This document shows positions 25,692-33,619 of a DNA stretch of 41,312 nt, one piece after another (position 1 is the stretch's first letter; each line of letters starts with the position of its first letter). Origin of the DNA: Alphaproteobacteria bacterium (GTDB lineage Bacteria > Pseudomonadota > Alphaproteobacteria > CACIAM-22H2); NCBI GenBank assembly GCA_016793165.1, contig JAEULA010000099.1, positions 1 through 41,312 of the forward strand. Direction: 5' to 3'. The notes under the pieces were generated by a model. The model did not search any database. It was given only the letters and a program-made list of their open reading frames with translations, and was not told the DNA's origin. Position numbers and translations under genes: made by a program.

Positions 25692-26678
25692 CTATTCGGC
25701 GAGGTGGCAGGCGACCAGCGCACCCGAGCCGCGCGGCGTCAGCACGGGCGCCTCCCGCCGACAGCGCTCGACCGCGAAGGGGCAGCGCGTGTGGAAGGCG
25801 CAGCCCGAAGGCGGGTTGGCCGGGCTCGGGATCTCGCCGGTCAGGACCATGCGCCGGCGCGCGCGCTGCGCGCGCGGATCGGGCAGCGGGATCGCACTGA
25901 TCAGCGCCTGGGTGTAGGGGTGGCGCGGCGCGTCGAACAACGCGTCGCGCTTCGCGAGTTCGACGATGCGGCCGAGATACATCACCGCGATGCGATCGCT
26001 GACGTGGCGGACGACCGACAGGTCGTGGCTGATGAACAGGAACGTCGTGCCAAGCTCGCGCTGCAGCGTCAGCAGCAGGTTCAGGATCTGGCCGCGCACC
26101 GAGACGTCGAGCGCGGAGACGGGCTCGTCGCAGACGACGAGCGCGGGCGACAGCGCGAGCGCGCGGGCGATAACCAGGCGCTGGCGCTGGCCGCCGGAGA
26201 ACTCGTGCGGATAGCGGTCGGCATGCGTCGCGGCCAGGCCGACGCGCACAAGAAGATCCGCCACCCGCTCGCGCAGCGCGTCGCCCTGGGCGAGGCCGTG
26301 CACGAGCAGCGGCTCGCCGATCGAGTCGCCGACGCGCATGCGCGGGTCGAGCGAGGCGAATGGATCCTGGAACACCATCTGCACGCGGCGCCGCGCGGCG
26401 CGCAGCGCTTCGCGGTCGAGCCGGGCGAGATCGACGCCCTCGAGCCTGATCTCGCCGCCCGTCGGCTCGACGATGCGGAGCACCGCGTTGCCGAGGGTCG
26501 ACTTGCCGCAGCCCGACTCGCCGACCAGCCCGAGCGTCTCGCCCCGGGTCATCGTCAGCGACACGCCGTCGACGGCGCGGATGACGCCGCGCGCGCCGAG
26601 CCACCCGCGCCGGATCGGGAAGTGCACCCGGAGACCCTCGATCTCCAGCAGCGGCGTGCCGGCGGGGGTCGCGGTCAT
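25692..26678 (-). CDS. Opp/Dpp-type ABC importer ATP-binding subunit (DppF-like)
   Basis: Last gene of the third importer operon, 328 aa. Walker A GESGCGKS occurs near residue 55, with FQDPFASLDPRMR, signature FSGGQRQR, Walker B LVVCDEPVSALDVS and switch ISHD. The C-terminal cysteine motif is intact (SGCAFHTRCPFAVERC, then VAC). The start overlaps the DppD-like stop as ATGA, deciding it against a frame that stays open to 27536. It is convergent with the DUF2817 gene, with no visible terminator in the 5-base gap. Confidence 0.95.
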   Translation of the reverse strand: MTATPAGTPLLEIEGLRVHFPIRRGWLGARGVIRAVDGVSLTMTRGETLGLVGESGCGKSTLGNAVLRIVEPTGGEIRLEGVDLARLDREALRAARRRVQMVFQDPFASLDPRMRVGDSIGEPLLVHGLAQGDALRERVADLLVRVGLAATHADRYPHEFSGGQRQRLVIARALALSPALVVCDEPVSALDVSVRGQILNLLLTLQRELGTTFLFISHDLSVVRHVSDRIAVMYLGRIVELAKRDALFDAPRHPYTQALISAIPLPDPRAQRARRRMVLTGEIPSPANPPSGCAFHTRCPFAVERCRREAPVLTPRGSGALVACHLAE

Positions 26679-27667
26679 CGCTCGCCCATGACCGCTTCGA
26701 CGACGTCGTGGCGACGGCAGGCGACGGCGCGCGTGTCGCCGACGAGCTCGAGGGCGGGCTGCGCCGCCGTGCAGGCCGGCTCGGCGAGCGGGCAGCGCGG
26801 CGCGAAGCGGCAGCCCGGCGGCCAGTCGCCTTGCGCGGGGACGCTGCCCTCGATCACCGTCATCTCGGACTTCGGGCGATCGTCGAGGCGCGGCACGCTG
26901 CGCAGCAGCAGTGCCGTGTAGGGGTGGCGGGGCGCCGCGAAGATCGTCTCGACCGGACCGGTCTCGACGATGCGGCCCGCGTACATGACGGCGACGCGAT
27001 CGGCCATGTCGGCGACGACGCCCATGTCGTGGGTGATCAGCAGGATTGCGGTGCCGCGCTCGCGGCGCAGTGCCTTCATCAGGTCCAGGATCTGCGCCTG
27101 GATGGTGACGTCGAGCGCTGTCGTGGGCTCGTCGGCCAGGAGGATGGCGGGCTCGGCGGCGAGGGCGATCGCGATCATGACGCGCTGGCACATGCCGCCG
27201 GAGAGCTCGAACGGGTATTGCGCGAGGCGTCGCTCGGGCTCCGAGATCCCGACCGCGCGCAGCATCGCCAGCGACCGGCCGCGCACGGCGTCGCGCGACA
27301 GCGTGTGATGCGCGTGCAGGCCCTCGGCCATCTGGTCGCCGACCGTCATCAGCGGATCGAGGGAGCCGGACGGGTCCTGGAACACGATCGAGGCGCGATT
27401 GCCGCGGATCGCGCGCATCGCCGGCTCGGGCAGGCGTGCGAGGTCCTTGCCCTCGAACCCGATCGACCCGGCGACAAGCCGCGCGGCGCCGGGCAGCAGG
27501 CCGAGCAGGGCGAGCGCGGTCATCGACTTGCCGCAACCGGACTCGCCGACCAGCGCCAGGACCTCGCCCGGCGCGAGGTCGAACGAGACCTCGTCGACCA
27601 CGCGGCGCGCGCCGATCGCGACCGAGAGGTCGCGCACGCTGAGGACCGGTGCCGGCACAGGGGTCAT
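26675..27667 (-). CDS. Opp/Dpp-type ABC importer ATP-binding subunit (DppD-like)
   Basis: ATPase of 330 aa. Walker A GESGCGKS, Q-loop FQDPSGSLDPLMT, signature LSGGMCQR (a cysteine in the usual R/Q position), Walker B ILLADEPTTALDVT and switch ITHD are present. The C-terminal motif PGCRFAPRCPLAEPAC, then VAC, keeps the four cysteines. ATGA overlaps join it to the SDR gene before it and the DppF-like gene after it. An SDR gene directly ahead of the ATPase is unusual for this operon type. Confidence 0.94.
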   Translation of the reverse strand: MTPVPAPVLSVRDLSVAIGARRVVDEVSFDLAPGEVLALVGESGCGKSMTALALLGLLPGAARLVAGSIGFEGKDLARLPEPAMRAIRGNRASIVFQDPSGSLDPLMTVGDQMAEGLHAHHTLSRDAVRGRSLAMLRAVGISEPERRLAQYPFELSGGMCQRVMIAIALAAEPAILLADEPTTALDVTIQAQILDLMKALRRERGTAILLITHDMGVVADMADRVAVMYAGRIVETGPVETIFAAPRHPYTALLLRSVPRLDDRPKSEMTVIEGSVPAQGDWPPGCRFAPRCPLAEPACTAAQPALELVGDTRAVACRRHDVVEAVMGER

Positions 27668-28458
27668 CGCGGCGGCAGCCTCATGTCGTCCTGCTTGAGC
27701 GGTCCGGGCTCGAACGTCCCGATCGAGTTGCCGCCGTCGACCGAGAGCGTGGCGCCGGTGACGAAGGACGCGGCGTCCGAGCAGAGGTAGAGGATCGCCT
27801 CGGGAGCGTCGGCCGGGCCGCTCGTGCGCTGCAGGGGGATGCCCGCGGTCATCTTCCTCACATAGGTCTCGGAGAGAGGGCTCACGTCGCTGCCCGGCGC
27901 GAAGCCGGGCTCGACGGCGTTGACGCGGATGCCGTGCTCGGCGAGTTCCAGCGCCAGGCCCTTGGTGAGCCGGTCGACGGCGGACTTCGAGATGCAGTAC
28001 GGGGCCGAGCCGTTGCGCATGCGCCGCGCCGCGCCCGACGAGATGTTGACGATCGCGCCCTTCACGCCGTGCGCGATCATCAGTTTGGCCATCTCGCGCG
28101 AGACGATGAACGGCGCGCGGACGTTGACGTTCATGATCCGGTCCCATTCCGCGACCGGGATGTCGAGCAGCAGGCCGCGGGGATAGACGCCCGCGTTGTT
28201 GACCACCACGTCGGGCGCGCCCCATCGCGCGGCGACCGCCTGCGCGAGCCCGAGCACCGCGGATTCGTCGGCAAGCTGGGCGGCATGCGCGATCGTGCCG
28301 GGCCCGAGGCGCTTCGCCAGCGCCTCGAGCGGCTCGGCGCGCATGTCCGTCAGGCACAGCGTGGCGCCCTCGCGCGCGAAGGCCTCCGCGATCCAGGTTC
28401 CGAACACGCCGCAGGCGCCGGTGACCACAACGCGCTTGTCGCGAAATCGCTTCGTCAT
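27664..28458 (-). CDS. Short-chain dehydrogenase/reductase inserted in an importer operon
   Basis: Classical SDR, 264 aa. The cofactor motif TGACGVFG is at residues 13-20, D38 ends the second strand (CLTD, which favours NAD), NNAG is at 87-90, and the catalytic S140/S141, Y154 (YCISK) and K158 are present. The C-terminal FVTGATLSVDGGNS is standard. GAGGAG precedes the ATG at 28458 by about six bases. It lies 17 bases after the permease stop, and its own stop overlaps the DppD-like ATPase start as ATGA. Co-translation with the ATPases implies that the imported compound or its product carries an alcohol or ketone that this enzyme oxidises or reduces (inference). Confidence 0.92.
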   Translation of the reverse strand: MTKRFRDKRVVVTGACGVFGTWIAEAFAREGATLCLTDMRAEPLEALAKRLGPGTIAHAAQLADESAVLGLAQAVAARWGAPDVVVNNAGVYPRGLLLDIPVAEWDRIMNVNVRAPFIVSREMAKLMIAHGVKGAIVNISSGAARRMRNGSAPYCISKSAVDRLTKGLALELAEHGIRVNAVEPGFAPGSDVSPLSETYVRKMTAGIPLQRTSGPADAPEAILYLCSDAASFVTGATLSVDGGNSIGTFEPGPLKQDDMRLPPR

Positions 28459-28475
28459 GTCCGTCTCCTCGTCGG

Positions 28476-29330
28476 TCAGCGCAGCAGCGAGCGCGGATCG
28501 AACCGATCGCGCAGGTGGTCGCCGCAGATGTTCACCGAGAGCACCAGCGTGAACAGGCAGATGCCGGGGAAGGTCGCGATCCACCATGCGGTGCCGACGT
28601 AGTTCCGGCCGACGCTCATGATCGAGCCCCAGCTCGGCATCGGCGGCTGGATGCCGAGGCCGAGGAAGCTCAAGCCCGCCTCGAACAGGATCATCAGGCC
28701 GAACTCGAGCGTCGCCACCACCACCAGCGGGGCGGCGATGTTGGGGAGCAGGTGTCGCAGCAGCAGCCGCGGCGTCCGCGCCCCGGCCAGGCGCGATGCG
28801 GCGATGTAGGGCAGCGTCGCCTGGCCGAGAGTCTGGGCGTAGGCGACGCGGGTGTAGCGCGGCCAGCGCGTGAAGCCGAGCACGAGCACCAGATTGAGGA
28901 AGCCCGGGCCGAGCACCGCCACCGTGATGATCGCGAGCAGGATCGCCGGGATCGACAGCATGATGTCGACGGCGCGCATGATGACGATCTCGACCCAGCC
29001 GCGCAGATAGCCGGCGAGCACGCCCAGCGCGATCCCGACCGCGCCCGACACCGTGACCGACAGCAGCGCGACGGCGAGCGAGGCGCGCGCGCCATGGATC
29101 GTGCGGCTCAGCAGGTCGCGGCCGAGCTCGTCGGTGCCGAGCCAGTACGTCCCCGCGCCGGTCACGGTCCCGGGTGGCCGCAGCCGCGCCAGCAGCGACT
29201 GCTTGTTCGGGTCGAGCGGCGCGATCCACGGCGCGAGCAGCGCCATCAGCACGAAGAGGACGAGCAGCGCCGCGAAGGGCGCGATCGCGACGACGCCGGG
29301 AGTCGCCATGAGCTTGCGCAGGCGGGTCAT
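28476..29330 (-). CDS. Opp/Dpp-type ABC importer permease (DppC-like)
   Basis: Inner-membrane permease, 284 aa. First helix is VVAIAPFAALLVLFVLMALL. The DppC signature reads WLGTDELGRDLLSRTIHGAR near residues 74-93. In the EAA loop region (LPYIAASRLAGARTPRLLLRH) the usual EAA-type residues are less clear, but position and length fit. The C-terminus is GDHLRDRFDPRSLLR. The start overlaps the DppB-like stop as ATGA (29327-29330). It is followed by the SDR, not directly by an ATPase. Confidence 0.94.
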   Translation of the reverse strand: MTRLRKLMATPGVVAIAPFAALLVLFVLMALLAPWIAPLDPNKQSLLARLRPPGTVTGAGTYWLGTDELGRDLLSRTIHGARASLAVALLSVTVSGAVGIALGVLAGYLRGWVEIVIMRAVDIMLSIPAILLAIITVAVLGPGFLNLVLVLGFTRWPRYTRVAYAQTLGQATLPYIAASRLAGARTPRLLLRHLLPNIAAPLVVVATLEFGLMILFEAGLSFLGLGIQPPMPSWGSIMSVGRNYVGTAWWIATFPGICLFTLVLSVNICGDHLRDRFDPRSLLR

Positions 29331-30256
29331 CGTGCGCCGCCGCGCAGCTTGATGCGCGGATCGATGATTCCGTAGGCGATGTCGGCGGCGAAGTTGAGCA
29401 GCACGTAGGTGACCGAGACGAGCAGGACGATCGCCTGCACGACCAGGAAGTCGCGCGACTGGATCGACTGCACAGCCAGCTGGCCCATTCCGGGCCAGGC
29501 GAACACCGTCTCGACGATGACGGCTCCGGCGAGAAGATTGGCGATCTCGAGGGCGGCGATCGTGACGATCGGAATCGCGCCGTTGCGCAGCACATGCCGC
29601 AGCACGACGACGTGCCATGCCACGCCCTTGGCGCGGATCGCGCGGACATAGTCCTTGGCCAGCTCCTCGATCACGGCCGTGCGCGTGATGCGGGCGAAGG
29701 TCGCCATCGAGAGGCCGCCGAGAGCGACCGAGGGCATCAGGACGGAACGCCAGTCGTCGGCCCCCGAGGTCGGCAGCCAGCCGAGCGTCACGCCGAACAG
29801 CATGATGAGCAGGATCCCCGACCAGAAGGTCGGCATGCTCTGGCCGACCAGGACGATCGGCATCAGCAGCCGCTCGACCAGCGACCCGCGCCAGACGGCG
29901 GTCGCGACGCCGACCGGGATCCCGGCCCCGACCGAGAACAGCAGCGCCGTCCCGGCGAGCCAGGCCGTGTAGGGCATGCGCTCGGCGACGATCCGCCAGA
30001 CGGGCAGGCGCTGCACGACGGACTCGCCGAGATCGAGGCGCGTCAACGTCCAGAGGTAGTCGGCGAACTGGACGGCGATCGGGCGATCGAAGCCGAGCTG
30101 CCGGCGCAGCAGGTCGATCTGCTCGCGCGTTGCGCCTTCCGGCACCAGCAACAGGGTCGGGTCGCCCGCGAGCCGCATCACGACGAAGACGATCGCCATG
30201 ACGCCGAAGACGGCGAGGACCGACTGGGCCAGGCGGCCCAGCAGGTAGCGGCTCAC
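29327..30256 (-). CDS. Opp/Dpp-type ABC importer permease (DppB-like)
   Basis: Inner-membrane permease, 309 aa. It opens with the standard MSRYLLGRLAQSVLAVFGVM and the post-helix region RLAGDPTLLLVPEGATREQIDLL. The EAA loop DYVRAIRAKGVAWHVVVLRH is near residue 205, and the C-terminal tail is IIDPRIKLRGGAR. It has the usual length, with no extension. It follows the binding-protein gene after 49 bases, a spacing that would allow partial uncoupling of binding-protein and permease output. Confidence 0.95.
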   Translation of the reverse strand: MSRYLLGRLAQSVLAVFGVMAIVFVVMRLAGDPTLLLVPEGATREQIDLLRRQLGFDRPIAVQFADYLWTLTRLDLGESVVQRLPVWRIVAERMPYTAWLAGTALLFSVGAGIPVGVATAVWRGSLVERLLMPIVLVGQSMPTFWSGILLIMLFGVTLGWLPTSGADDWRSVLMPSVALGGLSMATFARITRTAVIEELAKDYVRAIRAKGVAWHVVVLRHVLRNGAIPIVTIAALEIANLLAGAVIVETVFAWPGMGQLAVQSIQSRDFLVVQAIVLLVSVTYVLLNFAADIAYGIIDPRIKLRGGAR

Positions 30257-30305
30257 GTTGTCGCGGACGTCGTCGGGCGCACGGCCGGCCGGTCCACGGC
30301 AGCGG

Positions 30306-31802
30306 TCACGGCTGCCACTTCATGTCGAAGACCGCGAAGGACTCGCCCGCCGTCGGCTGCCACTGGATCTCGCGGCGCGCCGCATAGATCGCGTGGTACT
30401 GGAACATGCCCACGCCGGGGACGTCCTCGTAGAGGATCTTCAGCGCCTCGGTGTAGTGCTTCAGCCGCTCGGCGCCGTCGATCGTCGCGCGGGCGGCGTC
30501 GATGGCGGCGTCGAACTTCGGGTTCGAGTACTTGGCCCAGCTGCTGCCGGTGCGGAACAGCGGGTTGATGACGCCGTCGGCGTCCTGGCAGCCGCAGGAC
30601 CACAGGCCGGTGGAGATCGAGCCGGCCTCGCCGGGATTGCCCTGGCGGCGCTTGAGGAAGGTCGGGTGGTCGGTGAGCTGGATCGTCACCTTCAGGCCGA
30701 CGTCCTGCAGCATCTGCTGCAACGCCTGGACGAGGCGCGAGTCGTAGGCGGGCGAGGTGGTGAACGGCAGCTCGGCGCCTTCCGCCCCGGCCTCCTTGAT
30801 CAGCGCGCGCGCCTTCGCGGGATCGAACGGATAGGACGGGATGCCGGTGACGTAGCCGAAATTGGCAGGCGTCAGCACGACGTCCACGGGCGTGCCGAAG
30901 CCCGCATAGAGCGCATCGACGATGGTCTTGCGGTCGATCGCGTGGGCGATGGCGCGCCGCACGCGGACATCGGCGGTCGGGCCCCATTGCGCGTTGATGA
31001 ACAGATAGCCGATGCGCTCGGTCGCCGCGGGCAGCAGCTTGAGCCGCGCCTCGGACTTCAGCGCCTGGGCCTGGTCGGGGCTGACGGCGCGGATGATGTC
31101 GGCGCGGCCGCTCTTGAGGTTGGCGATGCGCGTCGCCTCGTCGGACACGTTCTGGAAGGTGACGGCGCGGATCGCCGGCTTGCCGCGCCAGTAGGCGTCG
31201 TTGGCCTCGAGCGAGACGCGCACGCCGCGCTGCCAGCTGGCGAACTTGTACGGGCCGCTGCCCATCGGCTCGAGATTGAACTTCTCGGGACCGACCTTCT
31301 CGACATGCGCCTTGGGCACGATCGACAGCTTGACGAGCTGCGCGAGCAGGACCGGATAGGGCTTCTCGGTGATCAGCACGACCTTGTCGGGGGCGACGAC
31401 GCGAGCCTCCTTGATCGAGTCGAACTGGCTGAGCTGCGGGCTCTTGAACGCGGGATCGGTGATCCGCTTGACGCTGTAGACGACGTCCTCGGCCGTGAGC
31501 GGCGAGCCGTCATGGAACTTGATGTCGGTGCGGATCGTGAACTCGATCTCGGTCGGCGTGCGGTAGGTCCAGGCGCTGGCGACCTGCCCGATGATCGTAC
31601 CGGCGGCGTCGCGCGTGACCAGGTTGTCGAAGATGTTGCGGTAGACGTGATAGCTGTCCGTGTCCCACTGGATATGCGGATCGAGCGTCGCGGGCTGGCC
31701 CGGGAGGTCGACCGACAGCGTGTCCTTGGCGCCCTGCGCCAGCGCCTGGCCGGCGAACAGCGAGATCGCGGCCGTCAGCGCCACGAGCGTTCGTCTTTGC
31801 AT
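30306..31802 (-). CDS. Peptide-type ABC importer substrate-binding protein (family 5)
   Basis: Periplasmic binding protein of the DppA/OppA family, 498 aa. The signal peptide MQRRTLVALTAAISLFAGQALAQ is Sec-type with a likely cleavage after ALA. Family marks are TYRTPTEIEFTIRTDIKFHDG, LTAEDVVYSVKRI, MGSGPYKFASW, RVRRAIAHAIDR and the C-terminal MKWQP. A CGC pair of cysteines in WSCGCQDADG is unusual in this family and could form a local disulfide. GGGGGAG lies eight bases before the ATG at 31802, which decides the start over in-frame upstream ATGs. It is the first gene of the operon, divergent from the amidase. Confidence 0.94.
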   Translation of the reverse strand: MQRRTLVALTAAISLFAGQALAQGAKDTLSVDLPGQPATLDPHIQWDTDSYHVYRNIFDNLVTRDAAGTIIGQVASAWTYRTPTEIEFTIRTDIKFHDGSPLTAEDVVYSVKRITDPAFKSPQLSQFDSIKEARVVAPDKVVLITEKPYPVLLAQLVKLSIVPKAHVEKVGPEKFNLEPMGSGPYKFASWQRGVRVSLEANDAYWRGKPAIRAVTFQNVSDEATRIANLKSGRADIIRAVSPDQAQALKSEARLKLLPAATERIGYLFINAQWGPTADVRVRRAIAHAIDRKTIVDALYAGFGTPVDVVLTPANFGYVTGIPSYPFDPAKARALIKEAGAEGAELPFTTSPAYDSRLVQALQQMLQDVGLKVTIQLTDHPTFLKRRQGNPGEAGSISTGLWSCGCQDADGVINPLFRTGSSWAKYSNPKFDAAIDAARATIDGAERLKHYTEALKILYEDVPGVGMFQYHAIYAARREIQWQPTAGESFAVFDMKWQP

Positions 31803-32026
31803 CGTCGTTCTCCCCCGGTTGCATTCAAGAGCGGTCATGCCCGCGATGGCGCGGATCCGCGCCGTCGGCATCGCGGCACGCGCACTGCGGCGAAGTATAT
31901 GGACCGGGCGGACGCAGCGGAAGAAAGCTCGCGCGGCGTCCTGCCGTCCGACCGTGCCCCTTTTTCGAGGGGGAGGGCTATGCTGCAACGGGCGATCGCG
32001 CAGCGATGCGGGGAGGCTTGGCAGAC
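31803..32026. promoter_or_regulatory. Divergent gap between binding-protein and amidase genes
   Basis: This 224-base gap must hold promoters for both directions. Leftward, a TATACT hexamer (31894-31899, 5 of 6 against the sigma-70 -10) sits about 95 bases before the binding-protein start, with no convincing -35. Rightward, TATGCT at 31979-31984 is a weak -10, preceded by a small CCCCT/AGGGG hairpin (31957-31972). Their shared position suggests joint control of importer and amidase, but no clear operator is seen. Confidence 0.35.
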
Positions 32027-33589
32027 ATGACCACGACATTCGACTGGCCGCCGACGGTCACGGAGGCGAGCCGGGCGCTGGCCACCGGGCGAGCGACGGC
32101 AACCGCGCTGGTCGAGGACTCGCTCGCGCGCATCGCGGCACTCGATCCCGCGTTGCGCAGCTTCGTGCGGGTGACGGCGACGCAGGCGCGCGCCGCCGCG
32201 CGTGCCGCGGATCGGGCGATCAAGGCAGGCCGGCGACGCGGGCCGCTGCACGGCGTGCCCTTCGCCCTCAAGGACATCATCGGGACGGCCGGTATCCGCA
32301 CCACGGCTGGGTCCTATCTGCTCGAGCACCATGCGCCCAAGCGCAATGCGACGATCGTCCAGCGCCTGCTCGATGCAGGCGCGGTTCTGGTCGGCAAGCT
32401 CGGGACGCACGAGTTCGCGACCGGCGGGCCGGCCTTCGACCTGCCGTTCCCGCCGCCGCGCAATCCCTGGGACACCGCGCGCGGCACCTCGGGCTCGTCG
32501 AGCGGCAGCGCCGTCGCCGTCGCGGCCGGGCTCGTGCCGTTCGCGCTGGGCACGGACACCGGCGGCTCGATTCGCGCGCCCGCCGCGCTGAGCGGAATCG
32601 CTGGCTTCAAGCCGACATACGGTCTCGTGCCGCGGACCGGCGTCGTGCCGCTGGCCTTCAGCATGGACCATTGCGGGCCGATGGCGTGGACGAGCCGCGA
32701 CTGTGCCCTGGTCCTGGACGCGATCGCCGGTCACGACGGCGACGACCCGGCGAGCGCGGCGGTGGCGCCCAGCGACCATGTCCGGGCGCTGCGCGGCGGC
32801 GTCGCCGGCATGCGCATCGGCGTCATCCGGCACTTCCATGAGCGGGACGTGGCCGGAGATCCGCGCGCCGGGGCGGCGCTCGATGCGGCGCTCGGCGTGC
32901 TGCGCCGGCTCGGCGCGAAGATCGTCGGCGTCAAGCTGCCGCCCTTCGCCGACTGGGATGCCTGCGCGCGCATCATCATCCAGGCCGAGGCGCTGGCGGT
33001 CCATCGCCGCGACCTCGAGCGGCGCCCCGGCGCCTATGCCCGCGTCACCGCGACGCGGCTGCTCGCCGGCGTCGGGCTCTCGGCCGCCGACTATGTCGAC
33101 GCGTTGCGGTGGCGGCGGCAGCTGAGCCGCACCTTTGCCGCCGCGCTCGAGGATCTCGATGCGGTCGTCACCTGTACGTCGCTCGCCCTCGCGCCGGCGA
33201 TGGCAGACGCGGTGAAGCCGCCTTATTTCGGCTCGCGCGGCCCGCTGCTGACCCCGCCCTTCAGCCTCATCGGCGTGCCCGCGCTGAGCGTGTGCATGGG
33301 CTTCGCCGACGGGCTTCCCTTCGGCATGCAGATCGCCGGCCGCGCCTTCGACGATGCGACCGTACTGCGCGTCGGCGCCGCCTACGAGCGCGCCACGCCG
33401 TGGCGCGACCGACGCCCGCCGCCGCCCAAACTTCTGCGCGATCCCGCACGTCCCGAGCGCCATCCCGATGCAACGCTGCCCGCCCGGCGTCATGTCGAGG
33501 CCGCGCGCGCCGCCTTCGCCGCGATGAAGGCGCGGCTGCCGCGGGGCTTCGCCTATGGCGACGAGCCGGCCGACGTGTTCAGGCCCTGA
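32027..33589 (+). CDS. Amidase-signature-family hydrolase
   Basis: Amidase of the Ser-cisSer-Lys family, 520 aa, cytoplasmic. The catalytic lysine is K82 in FALKDII, the serine-rich loop GTSGSSSGSA is at 153-162, and the nucleophile S181 is in DTGGSIRAPAALSG. The C-terminal MQIAGRAFDDATVLRVGAAYE is the family's conserved end region. GGGAGG at 32011-32016 points to the ATG at 32027; the ATG at 32006 lacks a site. It is divergent from the complete importer operon at 25692-31802 and probably cleaves the imported amide. Related enzymes act on aryl, malonyl, indole and glutaminyl amides, so the substrate stays open. It converges on the double ATPase gene with 30 bases between stops. Confidence 0.93.
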   Translation: MTTTFDWPPTVTEASRALATGRATATALVEDSLARIAALDPALRSFVRVTATQARAAARAADRAIKAGRRRGPLHGVPFALKDIIGTAGIRTTAGSYLLEHHAPKRNATIVQRLLDAGAVLVGKLGTHEFATGGPAFDLPFPPPRNPWDTARGTSGSSSGSAVAVAAGLVPFALGTDTGGSIRAPAALSGIAGFKPTYGLVPRTGVVPLAFSMDHCGPMAWTSRDCALVLDAIAGHDGDDPASAAVAPSDHVRALRGGVAGMRIGVIRHFHERDVAGDPRAGAALDAALGVLRRLGAKIVGVKLPPFADWDACARIIIQAEALAVHRRDLERRPGAYARVTATRLLAGVGLSAADYVDALRWRRQLSRTFAAALEDLDAVVTCTSLALAPAMADAVKPPYFGSRGPLLTPPFSLIGVPALSVCMGFADGLPFGMQIAGRAFDDATVLRVGAAYERATPWRDRRPPPPKLLRDPARPERHPDATLPARRHVEAARAAFAAMKARLPRGFAYGDEPADVFRP

Positions 33590-33619
33590 GGCGGCGTCAG
33601 GTCCTGCGGCCGAACGGGA

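Noticed and set aside
31957..31972. Small CCCCT/AGGGG hairpin as a terminator
   Set aside because: The stem is only five bases, it lies just upstream of a gene on the same strand, and the T residues are in the loop and not after the stem.
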